A stretch of 54,228 nucleotides of DNA from Chryseobacterium indologenes (lineage in GTDB: Bacteria; Bacteroidota; Bacteroidia; Flavobacteriales; Weeksellaceae): NCBI GenBank assembly GCA_002439165.1, contig DJTE01000043.1, positions 1 through 54,228 of the forward strand, given 5' to 3'. A program made the position numbers and the translations under genes. How positions within the stretch are numbered: the first letter of the stretch is position 1; the number at the start of each line of letters is the position of its first letter. A model generated the notes under the pieces. It ran no database searches and was not told the origin of the DNA. It saw only the letters and a program-made list of their open reading frames with translations. Shown one piece after another: positions 16,719 to 25,701 of this stretch.

Positions 16719-18290
16719 CTATTTAAAATCCTTAGAATCTCTTTTCGGTTCTTTTGCTTCCGGCCATTTCATTGTCTCTCCCTTATCATCCTGTGGCATT
16801 ACTCTTTTCTCCCTGCTGGCAAACTCAGGATCTTCAGAAGCCATATAAGCCAATGCTGCGGTAAGGACTACATTATTTTTCACTTCATCAAAAACGATCT
16901 TATCATACGTATCTTTTGTGGTATGCCATGTATATCCGAAATACCCCCAGTTCAGAGAACCTAAAGAAATTCCCGGTACTCCTGCCGCCACAAATGAAGC
17001 ATGATCAGAACCTCCCCCACCAGGCATTCCCGGAAAGTCGGTTTTAATATGTCCTCTCACGGACTTCGGAACCCCGTCAAGCCATCTTCCGATATAGTCA
17101 TAAGCTTTTACAAATCCCTGTCCGCTGATGTTGACTACCCGTCCCGTCCCGTTATCCTGGTTGAAAGCAGCCTGAACTCCTTTGATAATCTGGGGATTAT
17201 CTGCCACAAAACCTCTGGAACCGTTCAGCCCCTGTTCTTCACTGCCCCAAAGTCCGATAACGATTGTTCTCTTGTTGTTCGGATAGTACTTTTTCAGAAG
17301 TCTCATTGCTTCAAGCATGGTAATGGTTCCCGTCCCGTTGTCTGTCGCTCCCTGTGCTCCGTCCCATGAATCAAGATGAGCGGAAAGGATCACATATTCA
17401 TCCGGCTTTTCTTTTCCTTTAATCATCCCGATCGTGTTGAAGTTTTTGGCATCAGGAAGTATTTTAGACTGGGCATCGATTTTAATTTTAGGTTTTGCGC
17501 CTTTTTCAGCCATTCTGTACAGCATTCCGTAATCTTCCACATCAATATCAATCATCGGGATTTTTGCTGTTTTAGCTCCGAAAATTCTGTTAGCCCCCAT
17601 GATTCCCGTCCAGTTCGAAATCGCAATTCCTGCCGCTCCTGCTTTTTCCAGGGCTTCCGGAAGGGTATTATTATCGTAACCGATATTCTTCACATATGCA
17701 CTGAAGTCTTTGGCGGCCTGTTCTCTTTCTGCTTTAAGCTTTTCATACAGCTCCGGAGTGGCAAATTCTTTGATCTGCTCATCTGAACGGCCAATTTTCT
17801 GATACTGGGCAATCAGTACTATTTTTCCTTTCACAGAGGGAAGCCACTGATCAAACTCTGCTTTCGAAGCCGCTTTTGGAAGAATAACCACTTCCCCTTC
17901 CACCGGTTTTTTAGTCGACGGGCTCCATGCCAGCTGTGTTGCAGACAGGGATTTGATACGCGGATACACCATATCTACATGGGTAGTCCCCCTTTGCCAC
18001 CCCTTCCATGTTCCGAACTGCTGAAGGCTAGCCTCTATACCCCATGAACGGAGCTTTTCTGCCGACCATTCATTAGCGGCCAGCATTTCGGGAGTTCCCA
18101 CAAGACGCGGGCCGATGCCATCCAGCAGTTCATAAGCCAGGTTTTCCAGCTGTGAATTGTTGTTTACTTCATCTACAAAACTTTTTACTACGGGATTAAG
18201 TCTTTCTTTCGAATCTACCTTGATCTGGGCCCATGAGAACTGGGCTGCCAGCACAACTGCCGGCACTGCAAAAAATCTATTTATCTTCAT
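16719..18290 (-). CDS. Secreted M28-family zinc peptidase with PA domain insert
   Basis: A 523-aa exported peptidase resembling carboxypeptidase Q / aminopeptidases of family M28. It has a signal peptide (FFAVPAVVLAAQFSWA, cleavage near 21), a protease-associated domain inserted near 130-260, and the zinc-site motifs in order: AHLDSWD (H305), GATDNGTG, GSEEQGLNGS with the catalytic Glu pair, a QDNGTG segment and GGSDHASF with the last His. Length is normal. The gene is alone with its own terminator. It probably scavenges peptides in the periplasm or medium. Confidence 0.92.
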   Translation of the reverse strand: MKINRFFAVPAVVLAAQFSWAQIKVDSKERLNPVVKSFVDEVNNNSQLENLAYELLDGIGPRLVGTPEMLAANEWSAEKLRSWGIEASLQQFGTWKGWQRGTTHVDMVYPRIKSLSATQLAWSPSTKKPVEGEVVILPKAASKAEFDQWLPSVKGKIVLIAQYQKIGRSDEQIKEFATPELYEKLKAEREQAAKDFSAYVKNIGYDNNTLPEALEKAGAAGIAISNWTGIMGANRIFGAKTAKIPMIDIDVEDYGMLYRMAEKGAKPKIKIDAQSKILPDAKNFNTIGMIKGKEKPDEYVILSAHLDSWDGAQGATDNGTGTITMLEAMRLLKKYYPNNKRTIVIGLWGSEEQGLNGSRGFVADNPQIIKGVQAAFNQDNGTGRVVNISGQGFVKAYDYIGRWLDGVPKSVRGHIKTDFPGMPGGGGSDHASFVAAGVPGISLGSLNWGYFGYTWHTTKDTYDKIVFDEVKNNVVLTAALAYMASEDPEFASREKRVMPQDDKGETMKWPEAKEPKRDSKDFK

Positions 18291-18442
18291 AACCTTTATT
18301 GATTGCTTAAAGATAAAGGAATTTAAGGAGATAATGAAAGCAAAAAGCCTATATGAACCGATTTATATAAAAAAGAAGCTCTTTACCATTAAATCAACTG
18401 TATCCATAAGAAATAACTGCGGAATCCGTGCGATCTGCGGGA

Positions 18443-18472
18443 GAAAAAAAAAGACCGCCCAACCGGACAGTC
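18443..18472 (-). terminator. Terminator of the 382-aa secreted protein gene
   Basis: GACCGCCC (18453-18460) and GGACAGTC (18465-18472) form an 8-bp RNA stem with two G-U pairs and a 4-nt loop; on the minus strand it is followed by a long T-run (A-run 18443-18452 on plus). Confidence 0.7.
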
Positions 18473-18494
18473 ATTATTTTAATCAAGTAAGAAC

Positions 18495-19643
18495 CTACTT
18501 TCCGTTAATAAAAGCCTGCTCCTCTTCAGACAGAAGAATCGTTCCGTCCTTTTCTTCTTTCACAGGAATATTTTCCCAGATACTTTTACCGAAATCCACT
18601 TTAGCGGCAAGTCCCTGATCATCAGACTTTGTGAAGGTATTATAAATAATTTCCCTGCTGAATTTACGTTCGTGCCTTTTACCATTGTACACTGCCACAT
18701 ATTTCTCCCCGTCCAGCTTACAAAGGGCAGGCACATACATTCCGTCTTTTTTATAAAAATCAAAGGTAAGCGAAGCATCTCCAAGCTGATAATCATACTC
18801 TCTTCCATCCGCAGTCTTCCTTTTCATCACCGGGTACTGAGTCTGATAGTAATGGATCTCAAAATAGGTAATCGTTTGGTCTGTTCCATTATATTTAAAT
18901 TCCCCTTTTATCTCAATCCCGGCCCCTGACTGTATTTTAAAGGAAATCAGCTGTTCGTCTCCTTCTTCAAAGATCAGTCTTCCTGAATACTTTGAACCCT
19001 TGCTTTTGATATGAGCCAATGTACGGTTCAGTTCAAAACTGAAGAAATAATTGCCCATATATTCGTGGGAAAATTCATTTGTACCGGCAACAAAGATACT
19101 GTCAGATTTCATATTCCTCATATATTTTACATTATTCAGCTGCATCTGAAGAATTTCATCATAATTCCGGCGGATTCCGTCCCTGTAATTGTAATGATTG
19201 CTTTTGCTCCATAACTTGGCTTCTGCAATCACTAAAAAATAAAGTTTATCATTATCTGATTTTTTTTCTTTATACACCACATCATAGAGTGAAGGTTCAT
19301 TATAGTAACGTTTCTGGTAATTTTTGCTGACATCCTGAAATAGTTTTTTAATATCCACATCCACAATCTTTATCTCCCCGATATCCTTATAAATAGGTTT
19401 CAATCGGATTACAGGACTAAAAGCCCTGACATTTTCCTTCTGAAAACCCGAGGCTGAAATTTCAAAATTCGCCGCGTCCGGATTAACGGGAGCAAATCCG
19501 TCTTCATTGGTATATACAATCTGATGGCTGAGCAGAATCCTTGCATTGGAAACAGGACTTCCTGTTTCAGAATCCACAACTTTCAGTTTTTGGGCAGAAA
19601 AAAGTCCGAAAAAGAGGACTAATAAAAAGTAAGAATGTTTCAT
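18495..19643 (-). CDS. Secreted protein with carboxypeptidase-regulatory-like N-terminal domain
   Basis: A 382-aa protein with a signal peptide (YFLLVLFFGLFSA, cleavage near residue 17) followed at about 20-80 by a CarboxypepD_reg-like beta-sandwich (LKVVDSETGSPVSNARILL). The remainder has no recognised domain, but its alternating strands and charged loops resemble the outer-membrane-associated proteins with this domain that are common in Flavobacteriia. Function unknown. The gene is monocistronic, with a terminator at 18443-18472. Confidence 0.6.
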   Translation of the reverse strand: MKHSYFLLVLFFGLFSAQKLKVVDSETGSPVSNARILLSHQIVYTNEDGFAPVNPDAANFEISASGFQKENVRAFSPVIRLKPIYKDIGEIKIVDVDIKKLFQDVSKNYQKRYYNEPSLYDVVYKEKKSDNDKLYFLVIAEAKLWSKSNHYNYRDGIRRNYDEILQMQLNNVKYMRNMKSDSIFVAGTNEFSHEYMGNYFFSFELNRTLAHIKSKGSKYSGRLIFEEGDEQLISFKIQSGAGIEIKGEFKYNGTDQTITYFEIHYYQTQYPVMKRKTADGREYDYQLGDASLTFDFYKKDGMYVPALCKLDGEKYVAVYNGKRHERKFSREIIYNTFTKSDDQGLAAKVDFGKSIWENIPVKEEKDGTILLSEEEQAFINGK

Positions 19644-19825
19644 TGGGTTATGAGTTTATTAATTCAAAATCAATATCGCAAATATATACGCAGAAACAAG
19701 AAAAAAAGAGCGGTTTAATACAATTTAATAGTATTTAACTTCTGGAGTATAATTTTAATAAAAAATACCGGAAACTGGGAGATTTTAACATTTTGAAATG
19801 ATCGTTTCCCCGGAAATCAGGATAT

Positions 19826-19849
19826 AAAAAAACCGGCTCGATGAGCCGG
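19826..19849 (-). terminator. Terminator of the H1-like gene
   Basis: CCGGCTC (19833-19839), 3-nt loop, GAGCCGG (19843-19849); on the minus strand followed by a T-run (A-run 19826-19832 on plus). It sits 11 bp after the stop codon. Confidence 0.85.
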
Positions 19850-19860
19850 CCGGAACTGAA

Positions 19861-20037
19861 CTATTTTTTAGCTTCTTCTACAGAAACTTTTCTGAATTCT
19901 TTGAACAGTTTGCTAAGTTCTAAAGCTGATTTACGAGCTCTTGTACCTGCAGCTTTGTTTCCTTTTTCTGCCTGTTGGTTAGCTTCTGTTGCGAACGCTT
20001 CAAATTCTGCGTTGATTTTTTCAATTAGTTCTTTCAT
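19861..20037 (-). CDS. Histone H1-like small basic protein (58 aa)
   Basis: A 58-residue protein starting MKELIEKINAEFEAF and containing AAGTRARKSALELSKLFKEFRK. It is helical and lysine-rich toward the C-terminus, matching the short histone-H1-like proteins that are conserved in Flavobacteriia and presumed to bind DNA. The ATG at 20037 is the only in-frame ATG, and the stop at 19861 is followed by a strong terminator, which argues for a real gene. The opposite strand also shows an open frame here, but it lacks family features and I consider it a shadow. Confidence 0.88.
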   Translation of the reverse strand: MKELIEKINAEFEAFATEANQQAEKGNKAAGTRARKSALELSKLFKEFRKVSVEEAKK

Positions 20038-20254
20038 TATTTTTAAAATTTAGGGTGCAAATATAGGTTTTATGGTGATTCCAGCCTAACTGCAGGTAAA
20101 AAAAATTGAGGTAAATTCACCAAAATCTCATGTTTTTACCGAAATTTTCCTTTTTGCCCGTTCCAAATACGGGAAAAACACAAGGAAGCAAGAGATTCAG
20201 CCAATATTAGAATGTAATATTGAGGTATCCTGAACCAAGGACTTCCGGTAAGTT

Positions 20255-21375
20255 TTAATGGTTTTAAATTCTCGCAGATTCAGCAAATTGAGCAGTTTTT
20301 TTGGTTGGAGAATCGCAAGGACGCAAGATTTTTTACCATTATGCTGTTTTTAGGGCGCAAGAAAATCAAAGATTTTCAGCAAGGTTCCAGGTATTTTTTA
20401 AAAATTAAAGTAGCCGGAGGCTAATCCAACGCTTCATCGGATCAACGGAGTTGATTCTGTACTTTGCCCCCTGAAAGATGCACAAAGAATCTGAAACTCT
20501 GCGTTTTCAAAAAAAGCATCCACAAATTATACAGATTTATGGTTTTTAAATCTCGCAGATCTGGCGGATTGAGCAGATTCTTTGTTGGAGAATTGCAAGG
20601 GCGCAAGATTTTTTACCATTATACTGTTTTTAAGGCGCAAGAAAATCAAAGATTTTCAGCAAGGTTCCAGGTATTTTTTAAAAATTAAAGTAGCCGGAGG
20701 CTAATCCAACGCTTCATCGGATCAACGGAGTTGATTCTGTACTTTGCCCCCTGAAAGATGCACAAAGAAGCTGAAACTTTGCGTTTTCATAAAAGCATCC
20801 ACAAATTATACAGATTTATGGTTTTTAAATCTCGCAGATTCAGCAAATTGAGCAGATTTTTTTGGGTTGGAGAATCGCAAGGGCGCAATATTTTTTACCA
20901 TTATACTGTTTTTAAGGCGCAAGAAAATCAAAGATTCTCAGCAAGGTTCCAGGTATTTTTTAAAAATTAAAGTAGCCGGAGGCTAATCCAACGCTTCATC
21001 GGATCAACGGAGTTGATTCTGTACTTTGCCCCCTGAAAGATGCACAAAGAAGCTGAAACTCTGCGTTTTCAAAAAAAGCATCCACAAATTATACAGATTT
21101 ATGGTTTTTAAATCTCGCAGATCTGGCGGATTGAGCAGATTTTTTTGGGTTGGAGAATCGCAAGGACGCAAGATTTTTTACCATTATGCTGTTTTTAGGG
21201 CGCAAGAAAATCAAAGATTTTCAGCAAGGTTCCAGGTGTTTTTTTAAAGATTAAAGTAGCCGGAGGCTAATCCAACGCTTCATCGGATCAACGGAGTTGA
21301 TTCTGTACTTTGCCCACTGAAATATGCACAAAGAAGCTGAAACTCTGCGTTTTCAAAAAAGCATCCACAAATCTT
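20255..21375 (+). repeat. Tandem array of a ~280-bp structured intergenic repeat
   Basis: A module recurs with spacing 280, 282 and 284 bp (AGTAGCC starts at 20410, 20690, 20972, 21256), with partial units at both ends. Each unit contains three small palindromes: AGCC-GGA-GGCT, ATCAAC-GGA-GTTGAT (e.g. 20441-20455) and AAAATC-AAA-GATTTT. Copies differ by scattered substitutions and small indels. The 70-aa frames inside the units are a by-product of the repeat. Related copies occur at 24670, 34690, 44335, 44735 and 53790. Confidence 0.92.
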
Positions 21376-21639
21376 TACGTTTTCAAAAAAAACATACAAA
21401 CAGATTTCCCACAGATCAACCGGATTTCACAGATTTTTACGGTTGCTTTTCGCTATCAATAAGCAGCATACTTTTCAGATCAAATAATATGCAGTACGTA
21501 AAAAGATCGGTATCATCGGTGAATCCTGTGGAAAAATGAAAATCAGCCGGAGAAAATAATAAAATATTTCCTGACGGAATCATCAAAAGACAACTTACTT
21601 TTTAAGGGTTTTAATTAAATTTGAAAAAACAATGAACCA

Positions 21640-23125
21640 ATGATTAGAAGATTACTCTTATTCATCATTATTTTACCGCTATTGACTAATGCTCAAAATA
21701 AGATCAGCTATAAAGTATACTACGACAAAAAATGCAGGACAGGATGGCCTGAAAATACAGGTAGATTATACCGGGAAAAACTCTTCCGAAGTTTCGGATT
21801 TCTATTACAGCAATGAAAACTGGGGAGAAAAAGGTCTTTTTAAATGCATTATTCTGAGCCGGGAAGATAATCCGGGAATCCGTTTTGAAACCCGGCCGGA
21901 AAAAGATGAAATCAGGGTTCATCATAAAAATGGTAAAAAGGTGAGTTTTACATACCGGATCAGACAGGATTTTGCAGATCCTAATCATCGCATTTTCAAC
22001 CGTCCGAGAATCAGCAGTCATTTTTTTCATGCTCTGGGTAGAAACCTGTTCATGGTCCCAAAATCTTTCACAGAAATGCCTGATGACAAAGAGCTGGATT
22101 TCTCTGTTGAATGGATTGAATTTCCTCCCGACTTTAAACTTCACAATACTTTTGCCAGCCAGTCCCGTAAACAAAAGATCAGAACGGTATTATGGGAAGG
22201 CTTCTACAATTCACTTTTTGTAGGAGGCGATTACCGGATCTATGATTTTAAGGTTCATGGTAAACCGGTGTATTTTGCAATCCGTGATGAATGGAACAAC
22301 GGATTTTCAGATGATTTCCTGCTTTCCAACTTAAAAAAGTCGGTACAGTCTCAGCGTGATTTCTGGAAAGATTACGATAAAGATTATTTTACCGTTATTA
22401 TGAGCCCTACCGTTTCCACAAAAGACAGTACGTTTAAAGGATACAGCACCACAGGTTCAGCGATAAAGAACGCATTTATGATCCAGGGAACCAATAACCC
22501 GTTCAATAACAGAAACAGTTATCTTTATCTTCTTCACCATGAGATGATGCACGACTGGATAGGGACCACGATCAAAAACAAGCACGAAGAGCTTAATTAT
22601 TGGTTCAGCGAAGGATTTACAGATTATTACACCTATAAAAACAGACTGAGAATCAAAGATATTTCATTGGATGAATGGATAAAACTTTTCAATGATGAGG
22701 TCATTAAGAATCACTGGCAAAACCCACAGCGAAATATCGCCAATTACACAATCAGGGACGATTTCTGGAAAAGCCGCGATATAGAAAAAGTTCCGTACAG
22801 ACGGGGAGCTATCTTTGCATTCTGGCTGGATAATCAGATCCTGATCAAAAGCAATTATAAAAAATCGCTGGATGACCTGATGCTGGAATTGCTGAAAACC
22901 TGTACAGAGAAAAAAGTAAAATTTACGGATGAGCTTTTCCTTGATCTTGCTCAGAAATACCTGGACAAAGACATTTCTTATTTTTTCCAGAAACATATTC
23001 TCGGCGGAACAGATATAGACCTGGTCAATGAAAAATGGATCAACGGCCTGCAGTTTAAAGTAACAGACCAAATCCCGCAGATCCAGGCGGATAAGAATGC
23101 AGAAGCTAAATATATTTTACGTTAA
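21640..23125 (+). pseudogene. M61-family (glycyl aminopeptidase-like) metallopeptidase, frameshifted after the signal peptide
   Basis: The ATG at 21640 encodes a signal peptide (LLLFIIILPLLTNAQ) and the start of the mature protein (NKISYKVYYDKK). At an A6 run (21727-21732) the frame is broken: the rest of the protein (NAGQDGLKIQVDY onward) continues in the next frame to 23125, so one A is extra. The reconstructed protein is about 495 aa with HEMMHDW (H300, E301, H304) and the third zinc ligand E324 (WFSEGFTDYY), the M61 signature. The downstream 478-aa frame is otherwise intact, so this is either a homopolymer sequencing error, a slippage-prone switch, or recent loss. Without the shift the peptidase would lack an export signal. 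Confidence 0.85.
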
Positions 23126-23131
23126 CTGCAA

Positions 23132-24525
23132 TCATCCGGGAAGCAGCTCTTTTGCTTTCCGGCCTGCTTTTTCCAGCAAAACAAGACTTTCATGGGTCAT
23201 GCGGTCTGCAAAAACGATCCGGAAATAATTCTGTATTCATTGGACAGGGAAAATGTGCTGCCGGGAACAAACAGGATTCCGTTTTCTTCACAGTATTCAA
23301 AAAAGATCCCGGGATCTGTTTTTTCCGGTAATCTTCCCCAAATGCTGTAACCTCCCTGTGGAGCATAGAAATAAGAACCTTCAGGGAAACACCGGTACAA
23401 TACGGATAATAATTCAGTTGCCTGTTGCTGAAGTTTCTTTCTGAATCACCTCAGATGTCTTTCGTAGCTTCCGTTCTGAAGCAGTTTTGTCACCAGTTCC
23501 TGGTAAACCGGGGAAACGGATCTTCCCAGAACAAACTTTGAACGTTCTGCCTGGGAATAAAAATTTCCGGCACACAGCCACCCCAGACGGATTCCCGGAG
23601 CCAGCGTCTTGGAAAATGAGGAAACGGTCATCACTAATCCTGAACGATCAAAGCTTTTGATGCACCCGGGTCTTTCTTCTCCAAAATAAAGATCGCCGTA
23701 AATATCATTCTCAATAACGGGAATCTGGTATTCTGATGAGATCTCCAACAGTTTTTTCCTGGCATCATCGCTCATCAGGGTTCCTGTGGGATTGTGAAAA
23801 TTAGGGGTAGCCACCACCGCACCAATCTTATTTTCTTTACAGATCCTTTCCAGATAGTCTGTATCCAAACCGCTGTCATGATGAACCGGAACTTCAATAA
23901 TTTTAAGACTGAGACTGACCAGAACTTCCAAAACTGAAAAAACACACGGACTTTCAACAGCAACAATATCCCCGGGAACCGTTACCGTGCTTAAAGCAAC
24001 CGTAAGCGCCTGCAATGCTCCGTCTGTAATAATTATTTCGTCAGGATTCAGCCCTGAGCGGACAGAAATCTGTTTCTTCAGCTCAGGAAGCCCGGCTGAA
24101 GGATAATACCGAAGCAGTGACGCTCCTTTTTCACGGATGACTTGCTGCATTGTTTTCAAAATCAGCTTCTGTGGAATCAAAAGATCTCCGGGAGCTGCGG
24201 TATTAAAAGAACCGGATTCGGGGCTACGGTTCCGGGATGAGGTCAGCATGATATTTTTAGCAAATCCGGGATCTCTTACAACCGGAGCCAGATTGGTTTT
24301 AGCATGAAAAGCAGTGCCGGCAACGAAATATCCGGAACGCGGCCTGCTCTCTGCCAGTCCTTTGATTATAAGGTATTCAAAACCGCTCTGAACGGAACTG
24401 GTGCTCAGATGATACCTGTTTTTAATTTCCCGGACTGAAGGAAGCTTATCTCCTTTACCAAGAATTTTATTTCTGATCTGCTCTTCGATCACGGCGGTGA
24501 AAACTTCATATTTATAGGACTTCAT
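23132..24525 (-). pseudogene. MocR-family (GntR/aminotransferase) regulator, broken by a nonsense codon and a 1-bp deletion
   Basis: It encodes an N-terminal winged helix (LPSVREIKNRYHLSTSSVQ) and a fold-type-I aminotransferase-like domain with the PLP-Lys motif SSFSKTLAPGIRLGW. The frame stops at TGA 23446-23448 after HLR, but the same frame resumes at once with FRKKLQQQ and continues through the C-terminal domain. Near 23229 a missing A shifts the frame; restoring it gives YRNYFRIVFADRM and a natural end at 23132. Full length would be about 460 aa, normal for MocR. Such regulators sense PLP-linked amino compounds. It is divergent from the GNAT gene at 25059, with CAACTGTACC repeats between them. 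The two lesions could be sequencing errors or real decay. Confidence 0.85.
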
Positions 24526-24669
24526 CTTTCTTTTCTGCTAAACTTTGCTGTACAAATGTATAAAATAACCGGTGAAGCTGATCTTCCGCAACCTTTTAGC
24601 AGCCTGCAAACAAGCAGTAAAATCCTGACTATATTTTGTTTGGAACATTAAGATTTAAGATGAGTTCAG

Positions 24670-24720
24670 AAAAAAATCTGCTCAATCTGCCAGATCTGCG
24701 AGAATTAAAAATCATAAAAT
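24670..24720 (-). repeat. Partial copy of the intergenic repeat, inverted
   Basis: The segment with AATCTGCTCAATCTG and CAGATCTGCGAG is the reverse complement of the CTCGCAGATCTGGCGGATTG part of the units at 20255-21375. It sits in the 24526-25058 intergenic region, which holds no gene; a 70-codon open frame there is explained by this repeat. Confidence 0.7.
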
Positions 24721-24980
24721 GCACAGAAAATAAAGATTTACGTATACACAGCAGAGAATTTTTAACCCCCAAAGGAGAAAAAGAATTTAACTCCTTAATC
24801 AACTTTAAGCTGAAAGCTTTTCTGTATAGAAGTTCACAAAAAGTTTAGAAACCGATTTCTATTTATCATGGAAGAAACCCGTGTGATCAGCGAGAACATA
24901 ATATCCGCTGCAGTATCATGTTCCGTGATGTCTTTAGATACCGTTGTAAGCTATGAAAACATTTTATCCCCGGCTTTTTT

Positions 24981-25014
24981 CAACTGTACCGGTTAAATTT
25001 AACTCAACTGTACC
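24981..25014 (+). promoter_or_regulatory. Probable MocR operator: two direct repeats CAACTGTACC
   Basis: CAACTGTACC occurs at 24981-24990 and again at 25005-25014, exactly 24 bp apart, just upstream of the GNAT gene promoter (TAATTTTG box at 25037-25044). MocR/PdxR-type regulators typically bind direct repeats in the region shared with a divergent target gene, and the damaged MocR gene is the divergent neighbour. Confidence 0.65.
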
Positions 25015-25036
25015 TTTTTTGAATGAAATAATCTTA

Positions 25037-25044
25037 TAATTTTG
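25037..25044 (+). promoter_or_regulatory. -7 promoter box of the GNAT gene
   Basis: TAATTTTG fits TAnnTTTG and lies 14 bp before the ATG at 25059. A TTTG at 25018-25021 is a short-spaced candidate for the upstream element. Confidence 0.55.
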
Positions 25045-25058
25045 AATAAAAAAGATTT

Positions 25059-25565
25059 ATGGAGATCATTTCAAAATTTACAGTAGGTTCTGAAGAGGGA
25101 ATTTCTGATCTTATATCCATCATTGATTCTTCGGTTTACAGTCTGCACAAAGACTTGGTTTCTGAAGAAGAGATTCAGAAATATATTAACAATGAAATAG
25201 ACCCGAGAAAGATGATCAACGATCTGAATGATCTTTCCAACCAGCTGATCATGACCTATGCGGACAAAAAACCCGTTGGATACAGCATTATAAAAAGCGG
25301 TTCCGTATATCCGGGAATTCCGGAGGGTAAAAAATCGACAGAGATCAGTTTTGTTATTCTGCCTGAATACCACTCTCCGGAGGTACAGCAATCGCTCTGG
25401 AAAAAATGCAGATCTGCGGTAAGCTTTACAGAGATCATATGGATCAATATGCTGGCTCATGATCCGCTTCTGGAGTTTTTAAAGGAATCAGGATTTACAG
25501 TGGCTTCCGATTCTCAGGCAGGACCTTTTCAGCTCCCATCACATCTGTTGACAATGGAGATTTAA
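25059..25565 (+). CDS. GNAT-like N-acetyltransferase, probable target of the divergent MocR regulator
   Basis: A 168-aa protein with the layout of a GCN5-related acetyltransferase: N-terminal helices, a central strand (LIMTYADKKPVGYSII), an EISFVILPEYHSPEVQQSLW segment in the acetyl-CoA-binding position and a C-terminal FLKESGFTVASDS strand-helix as in many GNATs. The pyrophosphate-loop signature is weak, so the family call is moderate. It is preceded by the CAACTGTACC pair and a TAATTTTG box. MocR regulators often control an adjacent acetyltransferase or exporter. Confidence 0.65.
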   Translation: MEIISKFTVGSEEGISDLISIIDSSVYSLHKDLVSEEEIQKYINNEIDPRKMINDLNDLSNQLIMTYADKKPVGYSIIKSGSVYPGIPEGKKSTEISFVILPEYHSPEVQQSLWKKCRSAVSFTEIIWINMLAHDPLLEFLKESGFTVASDSQAGPFQLPSHLLTMEI

Positions 25566-25701
25566 AGAGAATAAGAACGGGAGACTGATTATCCGGAACA
25601 GACGGTCGCGGATTTCAAAAACTCAATACATTCCTGTTTCCATTTTCATATTTCGGACTTCGTCAGATTTGCGTATCTTTGATTTTTATAATTTTAAATC
25701 A

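Noticed and set aside
19841..20053. 70-aa plus-strand frame opposite the H1-like gene
   Set aside because: Its sequence is the complement of a recognisable family protein on the minus strand with its own terminator.
20464..21247. A series of ~70-aa plus-strand frames with similar proteins (KSIHKLYRFMVFKSRR...)
   Set aside because: They exist because the 280-bp repeat unit is copied; no start context, and the DNA palindromes explain conservation better than coding does.
24636..24848. 70-aa plus-strand frame in the MocR-GNAT intergenic region
   Set aside because: Covers a partial intergenic repeat copy and has no family features.
25669..25701. TTG start for the AraC regulator
   Set aside because: A consensus TATCTTTG -7 box overlaps this segment, so it is probably not in the mRNA; ATG 25702 preferred.
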